Origin: JACRDG01 sp963760985
Lineage (GTDB): Bacteria; Desulfobacterota; Desulfomonilia; Desulfomonilales; Desulfomonilaceae
DNA: 64,000 bases
NCBI GenBank assembly: GCA_963760985.1
Contig: CAVXFM010000016.1
Coordinates: 248,001-312,000, forward strand
Reading direction: 5' to 3'
Shown in pieces: positions 56,178-64,000 of the stretch; within the stretch, counting starts at the first letter, position 1, and the number at the start of each line of letters is the position of its first letter. Below the pieces are notes generated by a model. That model was not told where the DNA came from. It ran no database searches and saw nothing but the letters and a program-made list of their open reading frames with translations. Both the position numbers and the translations under genes were made by a program.

Positions 56178-56300
56178 GTCGTGATACCGATCCGCTTTCA
56201 CACGAGTGAGATGGTAAGAATGGAGATCGCCTGGACGAAGTGATGGGACGGCTCCGCGTCGTCCGTAACGAAGGGGATCCCCAGCCTGCGGTCTGCGCCA
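56178..56300 (+). repeat. C-family dispersed repeat, full copy
   Basis: GATACCGATCCGCTTTCACACG, AGTGATGGGACGGCTCCGCG and TCGTCCGTAACGAAGGGGAT align with 30715-30860. It lies between queF and the convergent glycosyltransferase gene, just after the queF stop. Confidence 0.55.
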
Positions 56301-56343
56301 AGTTGTACAGGAAAAAGCGAGTCGGTAGGAATCGCAGTCCATG

Positions 56344-57919
56344 TCAGCCCGGCTGCGCAGGCCGCACAATCCTGAACAGACGGTACCTTTTGGAAGATGT
56401 GGCCTCAGGAATGGGGTCCACTTTCATGCCCAGTTCCGCAAGCGCTTTGGTCACCTGCGCGTACAAATCTGCTTTGCTTGAATCAGTGAACAGAAACTCG
56501 GGCTGGCGTTGTTGCATGAGTTTCTCGATCTGGTCTGTCTCCTGCACCCAGGCCTCATGTTCGGGAACGCCCGAACGGAGCAGGGTCACGGTGGGGCAAC
56601 CTGAAAGGTAATAGATGATCCTTGATCGCGTGGTGAGTACGGTCGCGTGGGGAGCATTGGTCTTAAGCCACCGAGCTGCCGCGAAAAAGGGAACACTCCG
56701 TTCCGATTCCGCTCCGCCAGGTTCGAGCGCTGTCCGCGCGTGCACGATGGTGATGGCATTGTGCCCCACATTGAGCACAGCGAGGATCACAAAACACGTC
56801 AACAGGACGCGGCCGGCCCGTTCCGGCATGGCACGCTCCCTCACGAACCAGGGGACCACTGTCACTATACCGAGCGCGAGGAAGAGATAGAGCGCGGGGA
56901 TCAGGAATATCAGATATCTGCTGCCCGGTGATGACAAGAGAAGCCCGCAAAACTGCACTACGGTGAGAGGGACAAGCAGCCGGTCTCCCTCGCGATAAGC
57001 CTGCACCATTCCCACGAGCATGATGAGCGGAGCAATCAATTCCAGGAACCCGGTCTTGATTGATACTCCGGTCAAGGTGTCGCTCGTTTCCGCAAAGTAC
57101 CCCCAGAAAGTGGTCACAATCACATGGAACTGCTCGCTGAATCCCCGAGCTGCAACCGCACCGAAGTACGTGCCTTCTGCCATGGACACGGGGAAAGAGG
57201 CCTTCCACCATTGCCACATCACTGCAGGGAGAAATGCAGTCAGGAGAAAAAGCCCTATGCAGAGCACTCGCCTCTGCCACGCAAGGTTCTTCCACGTGCA
57301 GAACAAGAAGAATGCGGCCACCGGCGGGATACCCATTCCGTTGATGCGGACCACAGGGAGGATACCGACGGCCAACCCTGCAATAACAGTCCAGGTCTTC
57401 ACGCGATCAGAGCGCGCGGCAGAGAGTACCGCATGCAACGCGATGAGCGTGAACAGAGCGAACGGCACATCGGAAAGGATGAATGTGCAGTTGGATACCA
57501 GCGCATGGTTAACCGCGAATGCCCCCCCTACCATGAGGGCCGTGTCACGGCCGCACAACCGTAAGACAAACAAATACCCCACCCACGCGGTGAGCAACCC
57601 CGTAAGTGCCATAAGCACCCGATAACTCAGGAAATGAGGCCCCAGCAACCATGCCGTCCCTGCAATGAGAGCAGGAAATCCTGGCGGAACAAATGTGTGA
57701 GGCTCGCCGTTGAATACATATCCGTTTCCCGAAGCCAACGATTCTCCCAATGCAAGATACAAGGCGCTGTCAGGGGTTGCATTCCAGGAACTGTTAATGA
57801 TGAGACAGAAACTCAGCGCGCTCACGGCAAGCGCGAACGTACAGTCGACCTTTGGTAAAGGTCCCTGGGATTAATGCACCGATGCGTGCGAAACCTGTGG
57901 GAGACGGGGCAGAATTCAT
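56344..57919 (-). CDS. GT-C family glycosyltransferase (PMT/ArnT-like), frameshifted near start
   Basis: A protein of about 524 aa with about 10-12 helices: NSSWNATPDSALYLALGESLASGNGYVFNGEPHTFVPPGFPALIAG resembles the first loop of GT-C transferases, where the Asp is catalytic, and the C-terminal soluble part ends FRIVRPAQPG. The long frame begins mid-helix at GTG 57825. Removing one base at the GTAC of 57839-57842 extends it upstream to ATG 57919 (MNSAPSPTGFARIGALIPGTFTKGRLYFALAVS), completing the first membrane helix. Such enzymes move sugars from polyprenyl-phosphate carriers to proteins or lipids outside the cytoplasm; donor and acceptor are unknown. Confidence 0.75.
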
Positions 57920-58079
57920 GATCATGACACGACGCTTTCACACGATGTTGCTACGTTGAGCCCGCATGGGGACTATGAAGGGACACTGAAGATGAGCGGC
58001 CCCGTTCAAGCCGCGAAAGGGTCCCATCCACAAGAGCCCTGCGAGGCATTCAGGATTCCTTGGGAAGCATTCGTATAGC

Positions 58080-58847
58080 CTATTTTTTCACGAGTATCCA
58101 GACGAAGGTGGGACACAGGAAATAGGCCATGTCGAGAACCGCGAGCGCAATCCTCTGTTTCAAGGACCCGGGAAGCAGAAGATCCGTGGCGCAGTACCGG
58201 ACCGGGTCCTCGATGATCGTGCGTGTGTAATCCACCACTGCGAATCGGGAAACCAGTCTCTTGAGCTGACCGAGCAGCAAGAGATTCTCATAGTAAAAGC
58301 GCTGCTTGCGAAAAAGCCTGATATAGACATGCGCAATCGGCTTGGGCACCACGGAAAGCAGAGGCAGCGCGTAATGAGGCTCCATGAGGCATAGCCTGTT
58401 ATGAGCAGCGAAGTAGCACACCCCACCTTTCCTGAGTACGCGGTGAATCTCGGCCATCAGCCGGTGATAATCGGGCACATGCTCGTAAATGTGCGTGCAC
58501 GTGACCGCATCGAAGGATTCGGCTTCGAGGCCGGTCTGCATGGCGTCCCTCACCGAAAATAGGACGCGCTCGGATGCGAAACTGCGGGAAGCGTGTTCCA
58601 CCGCAGGTGCGTCGATGTCGATTCCGGTTACTGTGCGGAATTTCTCCGCGTAAAAGTTGGTCATCAAGCCTGCTGAGCAGCCAATATCGAGGAGGGATAG
58701 TTGGCTGAGCGATCCAGGGCCACCGTAATAGTCTTCCAGCACGGAAATTACCTTACGAGCCTTGACGTCCTGCCGCTCAGGATCGAACTGGTACTGCGCG
58801 AAATAATCCGAATAGCCGAGTTGATAGGTGTAATCGTTTTGAGACAT
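58080..58847 (-). CDS. SAM-dependent methyltransferase (class I)
   Basis: The 255-aa protein has the Rossmann motifs LSLLDIGCSAGLMTNFYAEKF (motif I, DIGCSAG), VTGIDIDAPAVEHASRSF (acidic end of strand 2), FDAVTCTHIYEHVPDYHRLMAEIHRVLRKGGVCYFAAHNRLCL (Methyltransf_11 pattern). A more hydrophobic C-terminal section (YALPLLSVVPKPIAHVYIRLF and LDMAYFLCPTFVWILVKK) suggests membrane contact, as in methyltransferases linked to surface-sugar synthesis. It sits next to a GT-C glycosyltransferase, in line with that. The substrate is unknown. Confidence 0.85.
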   Translation of the reverse strand: MSQNDYTYQLGYSDYFAQYQFDPERQDVKARKVISVLEDYYGGPGSLSQLSLLDIGCSAGLMTNFYAEKFRTVTGIDIDAPAVEHASRSFASERVLFSVRDAMQTGLEAESFDAVTCTHIYEHVPDYHRLMAEIHRVLRKGGVCYFAAHNRLCLMEPHYALPLLSVVPKPIAHVYIRLFRKQRFYYENLLLLGQLKRLVSRFAVVDYTRTIIEDPVRYCATDLLLPGSLKQRIALAVLDMAYFLCPTFVWILVKK

Positions 58848-59011
58848 GCGTAAGATCCGATGAACCTCTTTTTCCCGAACATACTTGAAAAAACGACTGA
58901 ATCAGGCTATGCCATGATAACGGATTCTCTCAAACGGTCGGTCGTCGGCAGCATGAACTGCGGACGAATCGGCATAACCGCACGAACACGTGCAAGGAGT
59001 ACCTGAAACCC

Positions 59012-60046
59012 GTGGAGAATTCCAGGGAAAAATCCCCCGTTAGTCCGCTGGCGAAGTGTCAGACCCGCGCGATGCGGAGTGTGGCCGTGATAGCGGTTTG
59101 TGGTTGGTTCATTCTTTCCGCGGTCGTGTGTCCCGCGGCGGAAAATGGGCTCTTTCACGCGTCATTACTCCCGCAATGGATTCCTCAAGCTCAGTTCGCC
59201 GGGTACATGGTAGCTCAGGAAAAAGGTTTTTATCGGGCTGCCGGCCTTGACTTGACCTTGATGCGCGGAGGTCCGGAGAGCCCGGCCCTCGAGTTGCTGA
59301 GAAAGGGGCAGACCACGTTTTGCACGCAATGGGTTTCCACGGCCATTCGGTCTCGGGCTGCCGGCGTCCCCCTGGTGAATATCGGGCAAATCGTTCAGCG
59401 TTCAGCTCTGATGTTGGTTGCAAAAAAAGCAAGCGGTATCAAAACCTTAAGCGATCTGGACGGAAAGAGCATCGGCTGCTGGGAAGGCGATTTTCGCATA
59501 CAGCCACTTGCGTTGTTTCGCATGCACGACCTGACGGTCCGACTTGTTCCCATGTATGAGACGGTCAACCTTTTTCTCAAGGGGGGCGTGTCAGCAGTGG
59601 CCGCGATGTGGTACAACGAGTACCACACTATTCTGAACAGCGGTCTGAACAAGGATGAGCTTACGACCTTCTTCTTTAGCGATTTGGGCCTGAACTTTCC
59701 CGAGGATGGCCTGTACTGCATGGAAAAGACGCTCGATGCGCATCCAGACATCTGTCGAGGCTTTGTGGAGGCTTCCCTGAAAGGATGGGTCTACGCGCTC
59801 GAACATCAGCAAGAGACGTTGGAGATCGTGATGAAATACGCGAACGCAGCGTCGACAGGAACCAACCGCGCTCATCAGCGCTGGATGCTTTCCCGCATGC
59901 TGGACCTCATCTTTCCCCAAGGCGACCGATCAGGTCTGGGCAAGTTGAAAGAGCAAGACTACGAACGGGTTGGCGGGGTGCTGAAGGACCTGCAATTGAT
60001 CCGCGAGGTTCCGCGATTTTCGGAGTTCCACCGTGGCCCGCGCTAA
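59012..60046 (+). CDS. NMT1/ThiY-like ABC substrate-binding protein
   Basis: After an N-terminal signal region, FHASLLPQWIPQAQFAGYMVAQEKGFYRAAGLDLTLMRGGPESPALELLRKGQTTFCTQWVSTAIRSRAAGVPLVNIGQIVQRSALMLVAKK matches the NMT1/SsuA-type periplasmic binding fold (W.PQAQFAGY..A...G.Y...GLD), and SDLDGKSIGCWEGDF continues it. Relatives bind pyrimidine precursors, sulfonates or taurine. GTG 59012 has AGGAG 12 nt upstream; ATG 59072 gives a more compact signal peptide and may be the true start. No ABC permease or ATPase genes follow, so it is an orphan binding protein. Confidence 0.82.
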   Translation: MENSREKSPVSPLAKCQTRAMRSVAVIAVCGWFILSAVVCPAAENGLFHASLLPQWIPQAQFAGYMVAQEKGFYRAAGLDLTLMRGGPESPALELLRKGQTTFCTQWVSTAIRSRAAGVPLVNIGQIVQRSALMLVAKKASGIKTLSDLDGKSIGCWEGDFRIQPLALFRMHDLTVRLVPMYETVNLFLKGGVSAVAAMWYNEYHTILNSGLNKDELTTFFFSDLGLNFPEDGLYCMEKTLDAHPDICRGFVEASLKGWVYALEHQQETLEIVMKYANAASTGTNRAHQRWMLSRMLDLIFPQGDRSGLGKLKEQDYERVGGVLKDLQLIREVPRFSEFHRGPR

Positions 60047-60311
60047 AGGGTGTGGTGCATCGCACCGCTTCCGTGAAAACGCAGTGAGCGGCATCCGATT
60101 TACGGTCAATGAGGACCTTCTTATGTTTCCGCCTGCTGACCGTAAGGGGTTCGTAGGAAAGGGAGGGCTTTTTCTTTGGGGCCCGGCGATGGCTTGGACC
60201 GCACGGAAAGCACCACTATACTTGGGTACCTGGGAGCACCTGTCTCCTGATGAGCGTGCCGCGTTAATTGAAAAGGCTCGAAAGCGAGTGTCACCAGGAG
60301 AAGAACCTTAA
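60033..60311 (+). CDS. Possible small protein downstream of the binding protein
   Basis: The GTG 60033 frame overlaps the end of the previous gene and encodes up to 92 aa, or 62 aa from ATG 60124. The C-terminal part (LFLWGPAMAWTARKAPLYLGTWEHLSPDERAALIEKARKRVSPGEEP) looks protein-like, with an amphipathic helix. No family is recognised and no strong ribosome-binding site is seen. It may be genuine or chance. Confidence 0.35.
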   Translation: MARAKGCGASHRFRENAVSGIRFTVNEDLLMFPPADRKGFVGKGGLFLWGPAMAWTARKAPLYLGTWEHLSPDERAALIEKARKRVSPGEEP

Positions 60312-60633
60312 GGTTTCTTGGACGTGTCATTATCGAAGAAACAACTGCGCTTTGATGAAGGTAGGGGATCATGTGGGGCTAGTGCTGGGCCAGCGCCTCC
60401 TGCGGAAAGATCTGAGACAACAAAATGGCCAGGATGAAACAACGCAGGTTCTCATTTTGGGTTTCGAACCCGATTGTGTTGCCTGGTTCTTGCCGCAAGC
60501 ACCGGATAAACGCCTAATCGGTTGACTAGCTTGCCCACTGTTGCGAGCAACTGCTTACGAATGTGCGTGAGCGTCTAGGCAGGAAGAGAGGGAGGTCGTC
60601 GGAAATAAGGTTTCTGCAACCGCCCTTTCCCGG
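60312..60633. other. 322-bp gap, no convincing gene
   Basis: A plus-strand frame at 60268-60525 (LVLGQRLLRKDLRQQNGQDETTQVLILG) has no ribosome-binding site or family match. No hairpin or repeat was recognised. Confidence 0.35.
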
Positions 60634-60957
60634 TCAGGCCATTTCACGGGTACCGGCCTCGGCTGGTTCTTTTGGCACATACGTAATGATCAGGTCCCGC
60701 AGAAGTGCGGAGGGCACAGGCTTGGACATCTTAATTGCCGTCTCCGGACAGAAATCGATCTCGCCGGGCCACTCCAATCCGCCCAGGTCTTCCTGCACTC
60801 TCACCTGAGAGAACAGCTGCCAATCGTCGATTTCAGCCCATACGCCTCCTGCCGCGATGTAAGGCTTCATGTCGAGGAGTTTGACCTGCCCGGAATCGAA
60901 GAACAGCAGAACGGTATGATCAGGCAAGGGGGTCGCTTTGACGATACGGCTCATCAT
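60634..60957 (-). CDS. DUF2442 protein
   Basis: The 107-aa protein (IVKATPLPDHTVLLFFDSGQVKLLDMKPYIAAGGVWAEIDDWQLFSQVRVQEDLGGLEWPGEIDFCPETAIKMSKP) matches DUF2442: V.PL.DY.L.V.F..G....D..P.....F..L.D..LF..V.V...G.I.W.....D. It is commonly encoded next to DUF4160 proteins, as here (50-nt gap), in a layout suggestive of toxin-antitoxin modules. ATG 60957 has AGGAGA 7 nt upstream. The function is unproven. Confidence 0.85.
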   Translation of the reverse strand: MMSRIVKATPLPDHTVLLFFDSGQVKLLDMKPYIAAGGVWAEIDDWQLFSQVRVQEDLGGLEWPGEIDFCPETAIKMSKPVPSALLRDLIITYVPKEPAEAGTREMA

Positions 60958-61007
60958 GCCACAATCTCCTAAAATATCTTTCCAACTCTCTGTCCGTGTC
61001 GTGCCTG

Positions 61008-61226
61008 TTACCAAGCTTCCATCAACCTATCCTTGCGCTGCTCCATCCACTCCTTTACCTCCCTGTAGCATTTGGGTGGGATACTGTTGCCCAGGACCTC
61101 TAAGTTCTCGATGGCGATCCAGGTCCACAGGTCGTCGCCACACCAGACATGAACATGAGGGGGGCCGTGATCCTCATTGTAGTAGAGCTCGATCTTGATT
61201 CCTCCCAATTGAGCCACTACAGGCAC
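61008..61226 (-). CDS. DUF4160 protein
   Basis: The 72-aa protein (GGIKIELYYNEDHGPPHVHVWCGDDLWTWIAIENLEVLGNSIPPKCYREVKEWMEQRKDRLMEAW) is a typical DUF4160: F..G..I.I......PPHVHV......A.......G......L......V..W. The HGPPHVHV motif could bind metal or RNA. GTG 61226 follows AAAGGAGACCTGCCG. It precedes the DUF2442 gene and lies 107 nt after rtcA on the same strand. Confidence 0.87.
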   Translation of the reverse strand: MPVVAQLGGIKIELYYNEDHGPPHVHVWCGDDLWTWIAIENLEVLGNSIPPKCYREVKEWMEQRKDRLMEAW

Positions 61227-61333
61227 CGGCAGGTCTCCTTTGACTGGGCCTCTTCAGGATAGTCGCACTTCAAATGCCGCCTGTCAACACGCGGCGATTC
61301 CTGTCGGGCAGCATGAATCAGTCCAGCGGACGG

Positions 61334-62392
61334 CTACACCTTTGCGTTACTCGAAGCACTGTGTCCGATGCCCTGTACGGTCACCACGTTCCCTTGCACA
61401 TTGGCCTTCGCTCCGAGGATTTCTTGGACGAGCCAGAGGTTGGATTCCACATGATCCGTGACCTCAGGGATGCGATACGAGGTGGTGCCGTGCGCGAGGG
61501 CAGCAAAAATGATGAGCTGGTCCGCGAGATGACGATCCACCGCGGCCCCGGTGGAGAGGTCCTGGAGCAGGTCCGATGCGACGGATTTGCCGATTTTCTC
61601 GGACGATCGCCCTTGGGCTCCGGCCATGTCCGCTCCGAGGATCGCTCCTGTGCCGGTTTCGGCCCAGATGATCAAAGCAGCGCCTCGTTGAGCTGCCAAC
61701 GTGTCTTCACGGATTTCGATGTGTGCACTCAGTCCACGCTCTTGGAGGGCTCGCGTACAGGTCTGCGCCATCCTCTGCGCCACTCGCTGTTCCGCGAGGT
61801 GCGACGCGAGTGAAAAGCCTCGAATGATGCCAATCTCTCCCTGGTTCACCAGGTGCAAAGGTCGCAGAGGGCCGAGCAAAGGCCCAATAGTCATGGTGAG
61901 CCGGCCCTGGCCTTGCGGCACGTACCCGGGCCTCGCGACATTCAGGGAGATTGGCGCACCCATCCTCGCGAGAAGTGGCAGCACGCAGTGCTTCATGTGG
62001 AAAGCGGTGGGAGCAAAGTCCTGAAAAAGCCCGCCCGTTACCGTGACAGAGCACGGTCCGGTCGCATACAAGGCAGGAATAATAAGGGCAAACGACAGCA
62101 GGGTGGTCGAGCCGGCAGAACCCACGTCAAATGCATACTTACCGGGATGCAGGACAGGTCCGGGATGATAGACGATCTCCTGAGAGCCCACCTCAGCTCC
62201 CTCCACGCGACCTCGGGAAATCTCCGCGCAGGCCAGCACAGCTCCAAGATGCTGACGCCTGAGCCCAGGCTTGGGCCGCTTCGCCCGAATGTGGGTCACG
62301 CGAAGCGGTTGCCCCAAAAGGGTCGCGAGCGCGACCGCATGTCTCAAAATGGTTCCGCTCCCCGAATGCCTCGATCCGTCGATTACCATCAT
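61334..62392 (-). CDS. rtcA: RNA 3'-terminal phosphate cyclase
   Basis: The 352-aa protein spans the cyclase fold: VIDGSRHSGSGTILRHAVALATLLGQPLRVTHIRAKRPKPGLRRQHLGAVLACAEIS, DVGSAGSTTLLSFALIIPALYA, GGLFQDFAPTAFHMKHCVLPLLARMG and, near the end, AAVDRHLADQLIIFAALAHGTTSY with the His that is adenylylated. It converts RNA 3'-phosphates to 2',3'-cyclic phosphates, the substrate form for RtcB. The first loop reads SRHSGSGTILR instead of the common SxGEGGGQILR. Length and remaining motifs are normal. It is separate from rtcB, with two DUF genes downstream. Confidence 0.92.
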   Translation of the reverse strand: MMVIDGSRHSGSGTILRHAVALATLLGQPLRVTHIRAKRPKPGLRRQHLGAVLACAEISRGRVEGAEVGSQEIVYHPGPVLHPGKYAFDVGSAGSTTLLSFALIIPALYATGPCSVTVTGGLFQDFAPTAFHMKHCVLPLLARMGAPISLNVARPGYVPQGQGRLTMTIGPLLGPLRPLHLVNQGEIGIIRGFSLASHLAEQRVAQRMAQTCTRALQERGLSAHIEIREDTLAAQRGAALIIWAETGTGAILGADMAGAQGRSSEKIGKSVASDLLQDLSTGAAVDRHLADQLIIFAALAHGTTSYRIPEVTDHVESNLWLVQEILGAKANVQGNVVTVQGIGHSASSNAKV

Positions 62393-62631
62393 GGCGCCTT
62401 TTCCGAGGAAAGGTTCAGGGGGAACCGCTTCCCACGAAAATGGGGAGCTCGGGGGCGCGGCCGCGAGACCCTCTCTTCAAAAACTCCGACACGATTAGGG
62501 TTGTTTGGCTTTCATTCTCACGACATTGGCCCCGCACACGAAAGATTGGGCATCTTCTGGTGGCAACTCGGCTGTTTACCTCCTTTGCAGCACCCGCGGC
62601 TCATGGGGGGACCGTGCGGACTCGCTCCCTT

Positions 62632-63483
62632 TCACGAGCCTTGCGGTCTTCGGGAACGAGGACGACGTTCTTCGCGCCTTTCGGATGACCGCGGCTCCCT
62701 GCCAGTGCCGCTGGGTCTGGGCCGTGGCCGGGGTTTTTTTCGCCGAGGGGCCGGCTCCGCCATCAAGGCCGCTGCCTTGGCCGCTTCCTGGGGGGTGAAC
62801 GGTCGCCACGCGCCCACCGGTAGGGAACCCAGGGCATACGGCCCAAAGCTTACCCTTCGGATCCGACGCACCGGATGATCGATATGAAAGAAGATGCGCT
62901 TGATTTCGTTTTTCTTCCCTTCAAACAGGACCAGTCGAATCCAAGAAGTGGTCTTCTGCTTTTTCACTACGGTCCAGGTTACTTCGCCGAGGCGTTCGCC
63001 GTCGCCAATGGGCATGCCACGGCGAATTTTCCCGAGCACCTTGTCGTCCGGGGTGCCTCGTACCTTGACCAGGTACGCGCGGGGTATGTGGCTCGACGGA
63101 TGACTGAGCCTATGGGCAAGATCGCCATCATTCGTCAGAATCATGAGCCCTTCCGCGTCGAAGTCCAGTCGACCCACCGTGAACAAAACCTTTTTCAGCG
63201 GCTTGAGGATTTCTCCAAGGCAAGGCCGTCCTTCCGGATCGTCCATGGTGGAGACTACGTTGCGGGGCTTGTTGAATAAGAAATACAGGCGTTCCCGGTC
63301 AGGCCGACGAAGCAGTTTTCCGTCCACCTTGATATGGTCTTTGTCCGCGTCTGCCATGGTTCCGGGGTGCTCTACCGGCGCGCCGTTGAGGGTCACCCGG
63401 CCCTCACGGATCATGGCTTCCGCGTCTCGCCGCGATCCGAGACCCGCATCACGTATGATTAATTGAATTTTCTGCAAGGGCAT
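62632..63483 (-). CDS. rRNA pseudouridine synthase (RsuA/RluB/RluF family)
   Basis: An S4 RNA-binding domain (KIQLIIRDAGLGSRRDAEAMIREGRVTLNGAPVEHPG) leads the catalytic domain with YFLFNKPRNVVSTMDDPEGRPCLGEIL, VGRLDFDAEGLMILTNDGDLAHRLSHPSSHIPRAYLVKV (catalytic Asp in GRLDFD) and NEIKRIFFHIDHPVRRIRRVSFGPYALGSLPVGAWRPFT. It isomerises uridine in 23S or 16S rRNA; RluB is most likely from the layout. The C-terminal tail is a low-complexity Arg/Pro/Lys stretch that may add RNA affinity. ATG 63483 follows AAAGGCGTTGCA. Confidence 0.92.
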   Translation of the reverse strand: MPLQKIQLIIRDAGLGSRRDAEAMIREGRVTLNGAPVEHPGTMADADKDHIKVDGKLLRRPDRERLYFLFNKPRNVVSTMDDPEGRPCLGEILKPLKKVLFTVGRLDFDAEGLMILTNDGDLAHRLSHPSSHIPRAYLVKVRGTPDDKVLGKIRRGMPIGDGERLGEVTWTVVKKQKTTSWIRLVLFEGKKNEIKRIFFHIDHPVRRIRRVSFGPYALGSLPVGAWRPFTPQEAAKAAALMAEPAPRRKKPRPRPRPSGTGREPRSSERREERRPRSRRPQGS

Positions 63484-63776
63484 TGCAACGCCTTTCTGTG
63501 ACGAATGATGCGGAGAGAGCCCGCTCCCCAGTGATGAGGTAAATTACTCTGTAGTTGGTTCACAAATGCGATCGCGAATTCTCTGTCTATGAAGCGCTGC
63601 GGCCGGTACAATTTCCTCGTCAAGTGAACTCCAACCGTGATTCCTGTTAACGTGGCGCAGAGGGCAAGCGCGTTCTCCTCGCAAATCCTCACGACGCGGT
63701 AAAGGGTTGGCAGCGATGCGCAATCACATGTACCACAAGGAGCATCGAGGCCTGCCACAGCGAAAAGTGAAGTATA

Positions 63777-64000
63777 TCACATCACGTGCTGAAAAATCAC
63801 CTTGATCGCCTTGGATGTGGATCGGTCCTGGAGCGCTGCCAGAGCTGCAGAATGATCTTCGAGCTTGAATCGGTTCGTGATCAAGTCCCCTGCGGGCAAG
63901 CCGTGGGAGGAAACAAGATCGAGGGCAATGTCCATGGTCTCACGAAGCTCTCCCTTATAAGAGTCGACGCCGGAGAAGGCGGTTCCGTGGACCCTCACGT
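63777..64000 (-). CDS. Zinc-type alcohol dehydrogenase-like protein, C-terminal part
   Basis: The frame is open through the window edge, so the N-terminus lies outside. What is visible (FSGVDSYKGELRETMDIALDLVSSHGLPAGDLITNRFKLEDHSAALAALQDRSTSKAIKVIFQHVM) is the C-terminal end of a medium-chain dehydrogenase, where G..xxYxxxxxxALxLI..G.I....LIT..F.LE...A.......S.KAIKV closes the Rossmann domain. Substrate and zinc sites are not visible. Confidence 0.75.
   Translation of the reverse strand, partial: VRVHGTAFSGVDSYKGELRETMDIALDLVSSHGLPAGDLITNRFKLEDHSAALAALQDRSTSKAIKVIFQHVM

Noticed and set aside
1..64000. tRNA, rRNA or CRISPR loci
   Set aside because: No T-loop/cloverleaf patterns, rRNA stretches or regularly spaced direct repeats were seen by eye; a dedicated search was not possible.

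Overview
The window looks like a chromosome segment of a Desulfobacterota bacterium (former Deltaproteobacteria), most likely an anaerobic sulfate-reducing or syntrophic lineage near Desulfomonile or Syntrophobacteria. This is inferred from gene content: a Tat-exported periplasmic [NiFe] hydrogenase (hynB-hynA), a siroheme-decarboxylase-type Lrp/AsnC protein (AhbA/AhbB family) next to hemL, a Gx-transporter/NusG-domain-II pair, Kdo transferase and other Gram-negative envelope genes, and several small Cys-rich proteins typical of this phylum. No plasmid or phage backbone, rRNA, tRNA or CRISPR array was seen.

Layout. 1-10.1 kb: end of an RDD membrane protein, then a minus-strand run of rtcB, PAP2 phosphatase, archease, gyrA, histone-deacetylase-like protein, SPOR protein, argS and a 55-aa CxxC protein. 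10.1-14 kb: two kinds of dispersed repeat, an orphan protein and two exported/outer-membrane proteins. 14-21 kb: corC-lnt-(AI-2E permease)-rsmI, a PAS histidine kinase and a TPR protein. 21-31.4 kb: radical SAM, PhoU, thiM-thiE, trpS, nth and DUF2062 genes separated by repeat-filled gaps. 31.4-39.3 kb: pit-DUF47 facing an eetB/eetA-like pair, nrdR-ribD, tsaC-like, waaA and a DUF4292 lipoprotein. 39.7-43.7 kb: hicBA, L,D-transpeptidase, a Cys-rich exported protein, a zinc-ribbon protein and a flippase-like protein. 43.9-52.4 kb: hydrogenase, hemL, ahb-like gene, a nucleosidase and a large transporter-HEAT-cNMP fusion. 52.7-64 kb: a CPPP-repeat exported protein, EcfT, queF, a GT-C glycosyltransferase, methyltransferase, substrate-binding protein, a DUF4160/DUF2442 pair, rtcA, an rRNA pseudouridine synthase and the end of an alcohol dehydrogenase.

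Themes. RNA repair is well represented (rtcB, archease, rtcA). Phosphate handling appears twice (PhoU; pit-DUF47). Envelope biogenesis is scattered throughout (lnt, waaA, PagL-like, L,D-transpeptidase, GT-C).

The most striking property is that at least 17 genes, including essential ones (gyrA, argS, trpS, lnt, waaA, hemL), are broken by small indels, and that removing the extra bases restores family-typical lengths. About half of these indels sit in or beside the tetranucleotide GTAC, and three more sit in CAGAAAC. This is best explained by motif-specific sequencing error, perhaps at modified bases, but it deserves direct testing. The second notable property is several families of short dispersed repeats, including a 145-bp element with TTGCCAAAA terminal inverted repeats and a ~150-bp element carrying a 16-17-bp perfect hairpin.
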